Positions 1 to 6,714 of a stretch of DNA of 7,854 nt are shown piece by piece. The notes beneath the pieces were generated by a model. It ran no database searches. It was not told the DNA's origin and saw nothing but the letters and a program-made list of their open reading frames with translations. Position numbers and translations under genes: made by a program. The number at the start of each line of letters is the position of its first letter. Positions within the stretch are counted from its first letter, which is position 1. Source of the stretch: Firmicutes bacterium UBA5496 (GTDB taxonomy: Bacteria; Bacillota; Proteinivoracia; UBA4975); assembly GCA_002427015.1 (NCBI GenBank), contig DIPE01000071.1:14065-21918 (forward strand), given 5' to 3'.

Positions 1-1695
1 ATGGTGCTGGCGGGAATGAATGTGGCCCGTCTCAATTTCTCCCATGGCAGCAGAGAGGAACATGGCAGGCGCGTTGACGCTATCCGCAAGGCGGCGGCGG
101 AAACGGGGATGCCGGTAGCAATCCTTCTGGATACTAAGGGCCCGGAAATTCGCCTGGGAACCTTTGCCGGCGGCAGCGTCCAGCTGGAGGCAGGCCAGAA
201 ATTTACCTTGACCACCAGAGAGGTGGAAGGGAATGCGGAAATAGTTTCGGTCACCCATGCAGGTCTTCCCGGGGACATCACTCCCGGCCACCCAATCCTC
301 CTGGATGATGGGCTCATCGAGCTGACCGTTGAAGAAGTCACAGAAACCGATGTCATTTGCCGAGTAGTAAACGGCGGCGCCCTCGGGGACCGCAAGGGCA
401 TCAACCTGCCCGGAACCATTGTCTCCCTGCCGGCTATGGGACCCAGGGACAGGGAGGATATTATTTTCGGCATCGAAAAAGGCGTGGACTTTATTGCCGC
501 CTCCTTTATTCGCAGCGCCGGCGATGTGCTGGCTATCCGGCGGCTGCTGGAGGAGCATGACAGCAAAATAGAAATTATCGCTAAGATAGAGAATAAACAG
601 GGCCTGGACAATCTGGATTCCATCCTCAAGGTTGTGGATGGCCTCATGGTGGCCCGGGGGGACCTGGGGGTGGAAATTCCCCCGGAAGAAGTCCCTCTGG
701 CGCAAAAACATATGATTGCCCAGTGCAACAAGCTGGGGAAGCCGGTAATTACCGCCACCCAGATGCTGGATTCCATGATTCGCAATCCCCGGCCCACCAG
801 GGCCGAGGCCAGCGATGTGGCCAACGCCATTTTCGACGGCACAGACGCCATCATGCTTTCAGGAGAAACGGCGGCGGGACGCTATCCGGTGGAATCGGTG
901 GCCACCATGGCCAGGCTGGCTGAGCGCACGGAACTGGCCCTGGACTGTAATTTGTTTTTGTCCCGGCAGCAGCGGGAATCCCACTCAGTCACTGATGCTA
1001 TCAGCAATGCCTGCCGGCAAACCGCCGTCCGCTTGGGGGCCGCTGCCATCCTCACGTCTACGCAATCAGGGCATACAGCCCGCATGGTCTCCAAATACCG
1101 GCCGGGGATGCCCATAATCGCTGTTACCCCCAATCCGGCAGTTCAGCGCAAACTGCTGCTCACCTGGGGCGTAGCGCCAATCTTGGGGCGTGAGACCGAT
1201 GACACTGACGAAATGATCTATGAGGCCATTACCTCTGCCCTGGAAAAAAAGCTCATCAAAAATGGGGACCTGGTAGTAATAACCGCCGGCGTTCCCGTGG
1301 GCATGCCCGGCACCACAAACTTGCTTAAGGTACATGTGGTTGGCGATGTTGTGGTCCGGGGCACCGGCATCGGGCACAATCCTGTTGTGGGCGCCGCCCG
1401 GATTGTGCGCGCCGTCAAGGACGCCGCCAAGTTAAGATTTGGGGATATCCTGGTGCTTGTCGGCATGTATCCGGAACTTGTGGAGCATCTCCAGGGCGTG
1501 GAGGGAATTATTGCCGAAGAGGGAGGCCTGACCTCTGCCGCGGCCATTATCGGCCTGGAATTAGGCATTCCGGTAATTGTCGGCGCCGAGGGAGCCACTT
1601 CTCTGCTGGAAGACGGGCAGGTAATCAGCCTCGATGTAGAACGGGGCCTTGTCTATCGGGGTCAGGCCAACCTGGCCGGAGGAAAAGGGAATTAG
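1..1695 (+). CDS. pyk: Pyruvate kinase with C-terminal PEP-utiliser-like domain, 5' end cut by window
   Basis: Cytosolic glycolytic enzyme: phosphoenolpyruvate + ADP gives pyruvate + ATP. The 564 visible residues contain the standard motifs: NVARLNFSHG (7-16), LLDTKGPEIR (42-51), the active-site KIEN (Lys195), the Mg/PEP loop ARGDLGVE (218-225), TATQMLDSM (251-259) and LSGETAAGRYP (286-296). Residues about 455-557 form the extra PEP-utiliser/phosphohistidine-like domain seen in many Firmicutes enzymes. In the motif usually written GGLTSHAA, this protein reads GGLTSAAA, so the histidine position is Ala513. The family normally has about 20 residues before MNVARLNFSHG (a strand with TKIVCTIGP), so the real start is upstream of base 1 and the ATG at base 1 is internal. 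The upstream neighbour is not visible. A hairpin follows the stop codon directly. Confidence 0.97.
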   Translation: MVLAGMNVARLNFSHGSREEHGRRVDAIRKAAAETGMPVAILLDTKGPEIRLGTFAGGSVQLEAGQKFTLTTREVEGNAEIVSVTHAGLPGDITPGHPILLDDGLIELTVEEVTETDVICRVVNGGALGDRKGINLPGTIVSLPAMGPRDREDIIFGIEKGVDFIAASFIRSAGDVLAIRRLLEEHDSKIEIIAKIENKQGLDNLDSILKVVDGLMVARGDLGVEIPPEEVPLAQKHMIAQCNKLGKPVITATQMLDSMIRNPRPTRAEASDVANAIFDGTDAIMLSGETAAGRYPVESVATMARLAERTELALDCNLFLSRQQRESHSVTDAISNACRQTAVRLGAAAILTSTQSGHTARMVSKYRPGMPIIAVTPNPAVQRKLLLTWGVAPILGRETDDTDEMIYEAITSALEKKLIKNGDLVVITAGVPVGMPGTTNLLKVHVVGDVVVRGTGIGHNPVVGAARIVRAVKDAAKLRFGDILVLVGMYPELVEHLQGVEGIIAEEGGLTSAAAIIGLELGIPVIVGAEGATSLLEDGQVISLDVERGLVYRGQANLAGGKGN

Positions 1696-1700
1696 TAAAT

Positions 1701-1728
1701 TGGCGGCTAGGCAGCCGCCATTTCTATT
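1701..1728 (+). terminator. Hairpin after pyruvate kinase, probable weak intrinsic terminator
   Basis: An 8-bp perfect stem, TGGCGGCT (1701-1708) with AGCCGCCA (1713-1720), has a 4-base loop and is followed by TTTCTATT. It starts 5 bases after the pyk stop codon. The T-tract is interrupted, so some readthrough into the peptidase gene is likely. I see no clear promoter between the two genes. Confidence 0.6.
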
Positions 1729-1788
1729 AAAGAGGAGGAAAAAGGGAACCCGGTGTGTAATATAACAGCAGGGAGAGGAGGATGCAGA

Positions 1789-2952
1789 TTGATTCATTAT
1801 GTGGAGGAGTTAGCAGAAAAAATCGGACCCCGCGGGTCCACTACCCGGGCGGAGCGCAACGCGTCCAAATACCTGGCTGAGGTCTTAGAGCCTGTCGCCG
1901 ATGAAGTCAGTGTGCAGTCTTTTCGTTCGGTACCCACATTCTCCTGGGCCTATGGCCTGTACTATTTTCTTACGGTGGTGGCGGCAGCGCTGATTCCGGT
2001 CTTGCCGGTGATAGCAGCCTTGCTGGCCCTGGGCAATTGCCTGGCGTACATGTTTGAAAGCCATACTTTCGAGGCCTATACCAAAATACTGCCCAAGGAC
2101 AAGAGCCAGAATGTAATCGCCAAGAAGTTCAACCTTTCAGAAGAAGGTGAAAGGCGGCCCCGCATTATCCTGGTGGCTCATTACGATAGCTCCCGCTCAG
2201 GGCTTAACTTTCATCCCAAGCTGGTGCCAGGCTTCCGCCAGTCCTTTATTATCCTCAACGCCTGCATGGCCGCCATCTTGGTCCTGGCCCTGGGGGCGGG
2301 AATCGCTGCCTTGTTTGGGCTGAAGCTGCCTGCCTTCTATGGTTTTCTGGCCCTGCCCTTTGCCCTGTATGTGCTCTTTTCTGTCCTTCTTCTCATCCAC
2401 CGGGAAATCTGGGGGGTGCATGTGCCTGGGGGCAATGACAACGCCTCCGGAGTGGCAGTGATGCTGGATAGCTTTATGCATCTGGCCCAGGATTTGCCGA
2501 CGGGAGCGGAGGTGTGGGCTGTGGCCACCGGTTGTGAAGAGGCGGGAACGGGAGGCATGCTCCGCTTTCTCGAGGAGTACGGCGAGGCAATCGAGGACGA
2601 TTATATAATTAATATGGACAACCTGGGCATAGGCCATGTCAAGTACATTGTAGGCGAGGGAATGTTTTACGCTATGCCTGCCGACCGAGAGCTGATTCTG
2701 GCGGCGGCTGCCTGCGCCCGGGAAAACCCCGAGCTGGACATCGGCCCCTATGTCTACAAGGCCCTGACCACCGACGCCACACCAGCCCTGGCCCGGGGAT
2801 ATAAGGTTATAAGCGTCATGGCCTTTGATGACAACGGCATCTTGCCCAATTGGCACTGGATTACTGACAAGGCGGAGTTTGTCAATCCTGAGAATCTAAA
2901 CACTGCCAGCACCCTGGTCCAGTCCATGGCCCGGCAGATCTGGCATAGATAA
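1789..2952 (+). CDS. M28-family zinc metallopeptidase with membrane segments
   Basis: Predicted two-zinc exopeptidase of family M28, anchored in the membrane; the substrate is unknown. I chose the TTG at 1789 (387 aa) because GGGAGAGGAGG (1771-1781) lies 7 bases upstream. An in-frame GTG at 1753 would add 12 residues but has poorer ribosome binding site spacing. Numbered from the TTG, the family's metal and catalytic residues are visible: HYDS (His131, Asp133), GGNDNASG (Asp217), CEEAG (catalytic Glu250 and ligand Glu251), MDNLG (Asp277) and NWHWITD (His356). Hydrophobic stretches lie at about 52-88 (one or two helices), 152-178 and 181-203. The last two lie between His131 and Asp217, which are usually only a dozen or so residues apart in soluble M28 enzymes. 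The gene follows pyk in the same direction and ends at a large hairpin. Family assignment is firm; substrate and role are not. Confidence 0.88.
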   Translation: MIHYVEELAEKIGPRGSTTRAERNASKYLAEVLEPVADEVSVQSFRSVPTFSWAYGLYYFLTVVAAALIPVLPVIAALLALGNCLAYMFESHTFEAYTKILPKDKSQNVIAKKFNLSEEGERRPRIILVAHYDSSRSGLNFHPKLVPGFRQSFIILNACMAAILVLALGAGIAALFGLKLPAFYGFLALPFALYVLFSVLLLIHREIWGVHVPGGNDNASGVAVMLDSFMHLAQDLPTGAEVWAVATGCEEAGTGGMLRFLEEYGEAIEDDYIINMDNLGIGHVKYIVGEGMFYAMPADRELILAAAACARENPELDIGPYVYKALTTDATPALARGYKVISVMAFDDNGILPNWHWITDKAEFVNPENLNTASTLVQSMARQIWHR

Positions 2953-2958
2953 AAGCAT

Positions 2959-3031
2959 GGGGACAGTACTTGCTTCCATCTTCCTGGTAAGTTCATGCCG
3001 GAAGAAAGCAGGAAAACCGTCCCCTTATTTT
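2959..3031. terminator. Long imperfect hairpin between convergent genes, probable bidirectional terminator
   Basis: The outer stem GGGGACAGT (2959-2967) pairs with ACCGTCCCC (3016-3024) with one mismatch. The inner stem TGCTT (2971-2975) plus TCTTCC (2979-2984) pairs with GGAAGA plus AAGCA (3000-3010), with a 3-base bulge and a 15-base loop. TTATTTT follows on the + strand. It sits exactly between the ends of the peptidase and phosphatase genes. The minus side lacks a clean U-run outside the stem, so function in that direction is less sure. The GGGGAC...GTCCCC ends resemble dispersed palindromic repeats found in many bacterial genomes; whether this one is repeated cannot be seen here. Confidence 0.6.
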
Positions 3032-3666
3032 AATAGTTTTTGCGCCCAGGCGGCAAATTCCTCGGGACTGGCAAAAGCGGCGTCAGGCTGCTGCCGCAGC
3101 AGGCTTTCCCTGTCCCTGGCCCCCCAGAGGGCGGCCAGGGCAGTTACTCCCGCCCGGCGGGCAGTCTTGATATCCCCGGGAGAGTCCCCCAGGTAAAAGG
3201 CTTGTTGGGGGGAGACGCCAAAGGCATGCAAAACCATTTCAATCCCCTGGGGATCGGGTTTGTGCCGCTGCACACAGGAGCCGCTGATAACAAGGTCGAA
3301 GTAAGGGGCCAGACCTGTTTCCTCCAGGGTAATAAGGGCCGGCCTCTTGCCCTTGCCGGTAATTACCGCCAGGGGCATTTGCTTTTTCAGCAATTCCAGG
3401 ACGAGAATGACTCCGGGATAGACGGCGGCATATTGCTTATGGCAGCGGCGGTAGAATGCGAGAAAGGTCTCCATCATCGCCTGGGCTTGGCTTTCATCCT
3501 CTTTGCGAAAGATGCCTTCCTCACAGGGGCCAAACATGGCGAAAATTTCTGCGGGAGTGTATTCACGCCTTAGGTGCTTGCGAAAGGTATGGATAAAGGC
3601 CTGGGCAGACAGGTTCATGCTGTCGGTGAGGGTGCCGTCCAGGTCAAACAAAGCTGCTTTGTACAT
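3025..3666 (-). CDS. HAD-superfamily (subfamily IA) phosphatase, phosphoglycolate phosphatase/PpaX-like
   Basis: Cytosolic Mg-dependent phosphohydrolase of 213 aa, the usual length for Gph/PpaX-type enzymes. All four HAD motifs are present: motif I DLDGT (nucleophile Asp8, general acid Asp10), motif II in VITGKG (Thr103), motif III Lys136 in RHKPDP, and motif IV GDSPGD (Asp161, Asp165). Residues about 16-80 form the small helical C1 cap that decides substrate. Phosphoglycolate, pyrophosphate and sugar phosphates are all possible and sequence alone does not choose. The ATG at 3664-3666 (complement) has a ribosome binding site GGAGGTG (complement of 3672-3678) about 5 bases upstream. The gene converges on the peptidase gene and diverges from the acetyltransferase; it looks monocistronic. 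No convincing minus-strand promoter was found. Confidence 0.9.
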   Translation of the reverse strand: MYKAALFDLDGTLTDSMNLSAQAFIHTFRKHLRREYTPAEIFAMFGPCEEGIFRKEDESQAQAMMETFLAFYRRCHKQYAAVYPGVILVLELLKKQMPLAVITGKGKRPALITLEETGLAPYFDLVISGSCVQRHKPDPQGIEMVLHAFGVSPQQAFYLGDSPGDIKTARRAGVTALAALWGARDRESLLRQQPDAAFASPEEFAAWAQKLLK

Positions 3667-3732
3667 CTTTACACCTCCGGAAGTCTAATTTCGCCTTTTG
3701 TCGAGAATAGTCCTGCCTGCGGGGGGGCGTGC

Positions 3733-3738
3733 TATAAT
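3733..3738 (+). promoter_or_regulatory. -10 box of the acetyltransferase promoter
   Basis: A perfect TATAAT lies 62 bases upstream of the acetyltransferase start, in a GC-rich stretch that includes a run of seven G (3721-3727). No good -35 hexamer lies 16-18 bases upstream; the nearest TTG-type hexamer (3698) is too far. The predicted transcription start, near 3745, coincides with the start of an inverted repeat. Confidence 0.5.
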
Positions 3739-3743
3739 ATTAC

Positions 3744-3782
3744 ACAAGCAGGAAACATAGATAAATCAAGGTGCCTGCTTGT
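3744..3782 (+). promoter_or_regulatory. 9-bp inverted repeat at the predicted transcript start
   Basis: ACAAGCAGG (3744-3752) and CCTGCTTGT (3774-3782) are perfectly complementary across a 21-base spacer. In RNA this is a stem-loop at the 5' end of the acetyltransferase mRNA, ending 4 bases before its ribosome binding site. It could be a 5' stabilising hairpin or a two-half-site operator. There is no T-run, so it is not an attenuator. Confidence 0.4.
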
Positions 3783-3800
3783 TAACAAGGGGGAAATGCC

Positions 3801-4307
3801 ATGCCATTAAGAATAAGAATGGCCAATATTGATGATGCCATTTCCATGAGTATTATTCATGCTAAGAGTTGGCAAAAGGCTTATCAAGGTTTGTTGCCAG
3901 ATGAATACTTAAATGGCATCAAAGATGACCGCTGGGTGAATATGATAAGCAGAGGCCTGAAGGATAAGAGCATGAAAGCGTGGATAGCTTCTGCAGAAGA
4001 AAAAAGCATTGCATGCGCATGCATTGGGGATTCAAGATATCCAACTTATGAACATCAGCTGGAACTGATATCGATATATGTTCTGCCGGAATATTGGCAT
4101 TCAGGAGCAGGATCTTTGCTATTGAATAAGGTTCTTGAATATGCAGCAGCTAATGATTATAACGAAGTTGGACTTTGGGTTTTGACGGGGAACAAGCAAG
4201 CTATAAAGTTCTATGAAAAGTTCGGTTTTACTTATAACGGGGATACTCTTACTAATACGCTTGGAGGCGCGCCTGCAGTCGAGAAACGCTATATAAAAGC
4301 TTTATAA
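3801..4307 (+). CDS. GNAT-family N-acetyltransferase
   Basis: Predicted acetyl-CoA-dependent acetyltransferase of 168 aa, a normal length for a one-domain GNAT; the acceptor is unknown. Motif A is residues about 87-110, with the strand LELISIYVLP followed by a pyrophosphate loop reading HSGAGS (100-105; family pattern Q/R-x-x-G-x-G/A). Motif B is residues 121-143, including GLWVLTGNKQAIKFYEKFGF, the typical end of the acetyl-CoA site. The start ATG has a ribosome binding site AAGGGGG (3787-3793) 7 bases upstream. The gene has its own promoter and terminator, so it is monocistronic. Its base composition differs from its neighbours: 48 of 120 G+C in two sampled lines (3841-3960) against 37 of 60 in a sampled line of the MATE gene. 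This fits recent acquisition, an inference. Confidence 0.88.
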   Translation: MPLRIRMANIDDAISMSIIHAKSWQKAYQGLLPDEYLNGIKDDRWVNMISRGLKDKSMKAWIASAEEKSIACACIGDSRYPTYEHQLELISIYVLPEYWHSGAGSLLLNKVLEYAAANDYNEVGLWVLTGNKQAIKFYEKFGFTYNGDTLTNTLGGAPAVEKRYIKAL

Positions 4308-4354
4308 TAAATCAAATTACACTAAAAAGATCCTTTGAGTGGGCTGCTACAAAA

Positions 4355-4402
4355 GGGGCAAGGTAAATGACTAGGAACAGTCATCATCTTGCCCTATTTT
4401 TT
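4355..4402 (+). terminator. Strong intrinsic terminator after the acetyltransferase
   Basis: The stem GGGCAAG (4356-4362) pairs with CTTGCCC (4388-4394). An inner stem ATGACT (4367-4372) pairs with AGTCAT (4379-4384) around a 6-base loop, with a small internal loop between the two. TATTTTTT follows (4395-4402). Confidence 0.85.
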
Positions 4403-4557
4403 GCGTTAGTTTCACGGAGCGGATTGTAATGCGGGAACCATTTCCGCCAGCGAAATATTACAAAAATGTATCCCGGGGGGCAAAAAAGGAGTTTAACATG
4501 GGGATAACGAATATTTAGTGAGACGAACTAATGTATCCATCAAAGGAGCTTGATGCT
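4403..4557 (+). promoter_or_regulatory. Leader region of the MATE gene, with two tiny reading frames and an inverted repeat
   Basis: This gap holds three things. First, TTGTAAT (4424-4430) and ATTACAA (4457-4463) form an inverted repeat enclosing a further imperfect stem (GCGGGAA with TTCCGC). Second, a 6-codon frame MGITNI (4498-4518) has a good ribosome binding site AAGGAG (4486-4491), 6 bases from its ATG. Third, a possible 11-codon frame (GTG at 4518 to TGA at 4551-4553) overlaps the first frame's stop by one base and runs through the MATE ribosome binding site, ending 4 bases before the MATE start. I could not find a convincing promoter. A translated leader that controls the transporter is possible but unproven. 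Confidence 0.3.
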
Positions 4558-5937
4558 ATGTCAGACATTATAAAGGGCAACTTACGCAGAACAGTTCTTT
4601 TGCTTGCCTTGCCGGTGGTGGCCAGGATGTTCCTGCAGATGCTGGTGGGGGTAGTGGACCTGGCCATGGTGGGTCAGATCAGCCCGGCGGCCATCTCAGC
4701 GGTGGGGATGGGCAATCAGATCTTTATCTTGTCCACAGCAATCTTAAATGCCTTTACCGTGGGCACCACTGCCCTGGTGGCCAGGATGACCGGCGCCGGC
4801 AAAGCCGAGCAGGCTAAGGTCTATGCCCGCCAGTCCCTGGTGGTGACCTTCGCTGCCGGGATAATCTTAGGGGTGTTGGTATTTTTCAGCGCCGAACATA
4901 TTATGCGCTTTATGATGATTGCCGCCGAGGACCCAGACCCGGAAATAATCCGCCTGGGCACATTGTACTTGCGCATTGTGGCGGCAGCAGAGCCCCTTAC
5001 CTTCACGATGATGAATTGTTATGCCATTCTCCAGGGGGCGGGAAATATGAGAGCGCCCCTGTATATCATGGGCTTTGCCAATATATTAAATGTCATCTTT
5101 GATTATCTGCTGATCTTTGGCATTGGCTTTTTCCCCGAATGGGGGGTAGCCGGCGCCGCCCTTGCTACTGCCGGTTCTAAAAACCTGGCGGCAATCATTG
5201 CCATATTCTTCTTGTTCAGCAAATCCAGTCCCATCCGCCTGCGCCTTACCGACAGTTTCCGGCCCCAAGGCCAGCGGATTCAGGAGATAATGGATATTGG
5301 CCTGCCCTCGGCGGGAGAGCAGCTGGTGCGCAGCAGCGGCCAGTTTGTCTTCTCTATGCTGGTGGCCGGCTTGGGGCCTATAGCTATTGCCGCCAATCAG
5401 ATTATCTCCAAGTCTACATCCATGTCTTTCATGCCAGGCATTGGCTTCGGCCATGCCGCCACCACCTTAATTGGCCAGAACCTGGGGGCCAGGCAGCCCG
5501 AGCGGGCGGAACGCAGCGGTTATATGGCTGCTAAAATCGCGGCAGTCTTCATGTCCTGTGTGGGGCTGATGTTCTTTTTCTTCTCTCATGAGCTGGCGGG
5601 CTTCTTTACTAATGATGCCACCGTCCAACAGGCGGCGGGGGAATGCCTGAAAATCATGGCCGTTTCCCAGCCCTTCCTGGCCTATGTAATGGTGCTGGCG
5701 GGGGCCCTGCGGGGAGCCGGCGATACGAAATACGTCCTCCTGGTCACCTTGATTGGGACCTGGGGCAGCCGGGTGGTCATGGGCTGGCTGCTGGGAATCT
5801 ATTTTGGCTTAGGGCTAAAGGGCGTCTGGCTGGCAATGGTCCTGGACAACCTCATCCGGGCGGCCATGATGATTGCCCGCTACCGTCGGGGGCAGTGGAA
5901 GACTATGAGACTGAGGTCCGAAACCCAGGCGGTCTAA
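4558..5937 (+). CDS. MATE-family multidrug/cation efflux transporter
   Basis: Inner-membrane transporter of the MATE family (NorM/DinF-like), expected to export drugs or other organic compounds in exchange for Na+ or H+. The ATG at 4558 (459 aa) is preferred because AAAGGAG (4542-4548) lies 9 bases upstream. The in-frame ATG at 4531 would add 9 residues but has no ribosome binding site. The protein is almost entirely hydrophobic helices, consistent with 12 membrane spans in two six-helix halves. Family signatures are the first helix LLLALPVVARMFLQML followed by VDLAMVGQ, then GTTALVARMTGAGK in the first half; in the second half AIAANQI, the loop GHAATTLIGQNLGA (about residue 305) and LAGALRGAGDTKY (about 379-391). 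The methyltransferase gene starts 23 bases after the stop, so the two are probably co-transcribed. Substrate cannot be told from sequence. Confidence 0.93.
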   Translation: MSDIIKGNLRRTVLLLALPVVARMFLQMLVGVVDLAMVGQISPAAISAVGMGNQIFILSTAILNAFTVGTTALVARMTGAGKAEQAKVYARQSLVVTFAAGIILGVLVFFSAEHIMRFMMIAAEDPDPEIIRLGTLYLRIVAAAEPLTFTMMNCYAILQGAGNMRAPLYIMGFANILNVIFDYLLIFGIGFFPEWGVAGAALATAGSKNLAAIIAIFFLFSKSSPIRLRLTDSFRPQGQRIQEIMDIGLPSAGEQLVRSSGQFVFSMLVAGLGPIAIAANQIISKSTSMSFMPGIGFGHAATTLIGQNLGARQPERAERSGYMAAKIAAVFMSCVGLMFFFFSHELAGFFTNDATVQQAAGECLKIMAVSQPFLAYVMVLAGALRGAGDTKYVLLVTLIGTWGSRVVMGWLLGIYFGLGLKGVWLAMVLDNLIRAAMMIARYRRGQWKTMRLRSETQAV

Positions 5938-5960
5938 ATAAGCTGGAGGGGGAGATAAGG

Positions 5961-6623
5961 GTGCAGGAAAGATATGAAAGCTGCAAAAAAGTATGGGATG
6001 ACATCTTTACCAAGGAAGCGGCCCGGGTTCCCGGGGATAAAACTCTTGAAAACAGGGGCTTAAATTCCGGAATTGACTGGCTGTGCGCCGGGACGGATTT
6101 TGTCCTGGATTTTGGCTGCGGCAATGGCATAATGCTGTTTTACTGCGCCCTCCGGGGAACAAAAAAGCATCTGGGCATTGATATTTCCCCCGAGGCAATA
6201 AGCCTGGCAAACCGGAGCAAAGCAAAGATGCCCAGGGGTGAATTTGAATTTTGCCAGGGGGATGTAAGTTTTCTGGAAAGCCTTGAAGATTCTCTTGTGG
6301 ACGGCGTAGTACTATCCAATATCATTGACAATCTCTATCCAGAAGACGCGGCTAAATTGCTGGCCCAGGTCAACAGGGTTTTGCGGCCCGGGGGAAAAGT
6401 CCTGGTTAAGCTGAATCCCTACCTGGAGCAGAAGCAGATAGAAGCATGGAAGATCAAAGTGATTGCAGGGAATCTTTTGGATGACGGTTTGCTCTTGTGG
6501 AACCAGACGACGGATGAATGGACCAAGATGTTTGGGGAATATTTCCTTGTCCAGGATTATAAAGAGATTTTCTATGAAGAATACGAGCAGTATAATCGGT
6601 TATTTCTGTTAATTAAAAGTTAG
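5961..6623 (+). CDS. Class I SAM-dependent methyltransferase
   Basis: Predicted cytosolic methyltransferase of 220 aa with unknown acceptor. The start is GTG at 5961, with ribosome binding site GGAGGGGG (5945-5952) 8 bases upstream. The same frame stays open upstream into the MATE gene to 5643, but that part is a reading-frame shadow. The Rossmann-type motifs occur in order: motif I VLDFGCGNG (48-56, SAM-binding glycine loop), motif II LGIDIS (71-76, Asp74 expected to bind the ribose hydroxyls), QGDVSFL (99-105), motif IV-like GVVLSNIIDNL (115-125) and LRPGGKVLVKLNP (131-143). This is the Methyltransf_11/25 style used for small molecules. The C-terminal 75 residues are less typical and may shape the substrate pocket. 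It is the second gene of a likely MATE-methyltransferase operon and ends at a terminator. Confidence 0.9.
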   Translation: MQERYESCKKVWDDIFTKEAARVPGDKTLENRGLNSGIDWLCAGTDFVLDFGCGNGIMLFYCALRGTKKHLGIDISPEAISLANRSKAKMPRGEFEFCQGDVSFLESLEDSLVDGVVLSNIIDNLYPEDAAKLLAQVNRVLRPGGKVLVKLNPYLEQKQIEAWKIKVIAGNLLDDGLLLWNQTTDEWTKMFGEYFLVQDYKEIFYEEYEQYNRLFLLIKS

Positions 6624-6626
6624 GCC

Positions 6627-6681
6627 ATGAACCGCTGAGTTAAAACAGCGGTTCTTTATTTAGGGGTTGACAAAAACACCC
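6627..6681 (+). repeat. Direct repeat, copy 1 (terminator plus TTGACA segment)
   Basis: This 55-bp element recurs at 7436-7491 in the same orientation with about five substitutions and one 1-base indel. It consists of ATGAACCGCTGAG, a short A/T loop, CAGCGGTT, a T-rich tract, AGGGGTTGACAAAAAC and C(A/T)CCC. The two copies bracket the toxin-antitoxin pair. The conserved part extends about 20 bases past the terminator, so similarity is not due to hairpin constraint alone. Confidence 0.85.
6629..6662 (+). terminator. Intrinsic terminator after the methyltransferase
   Basis: A 9-bp perfect stem, GAACCGCTG (6629-6637) with CAGCGGTTC (6646-6654), has an 8-base A/T-rich loop and is followed by TTTATTTA. 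It begins 6 bases after the methyltransferase stop codon and is the first half of direct repeat copy 1. Confidence 0.85.
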
Positions 6682-6714
6682 GGCTGATATGGTGATAGTC
6701 GCAATAAATAACCA

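Noticed and set aside
1753..1788. Upstream GTG start for the peptidase
   Set aside because: Its purine-rich site (1731-1740) is too far away, while the TTG at 1789 has an ideal GGGAGAGGAGG at the right spacing. The extra 12 residues include the translated ribosome binding site.
2197..2856. 219-codon minus-strand open frame opposite the peptidase
   Set aside because: The opposite strand carries all M28 metal-site motifs. The minus frame has no recognisable domain and is a by-product of GC-rich codons.
3040..3573. 177-codon plus-strand open frame opposite the phosphatase
   Set aside because: The minus strand encodes all four HAD motifs with a good ribosome binding site; this frame shows no family pattern.
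4531..4557. Upstream ATG start for the MATE gene
   Set aside because: It has no ribosome binding site, and its codons cover the AAAGGAG that serves the ATG at 4558.
4308..4557. Known riboswitch or T-box between the acetyltransferase and MATE genes
   Set aside because: I see no T-box sequence or recognised riboswitch core. The first hairpin fits as a simple terminator for the gene before it.
5643..5960. Long in-frame extension upstream of the methyltransferase, inside the MATE gene
   Set aside because: It overlaps the MATE coding sequence in another frame and has low-complexity, non-family residues. The GTG at 5961 has a strong ribosome binding site and the family fold starts after it.
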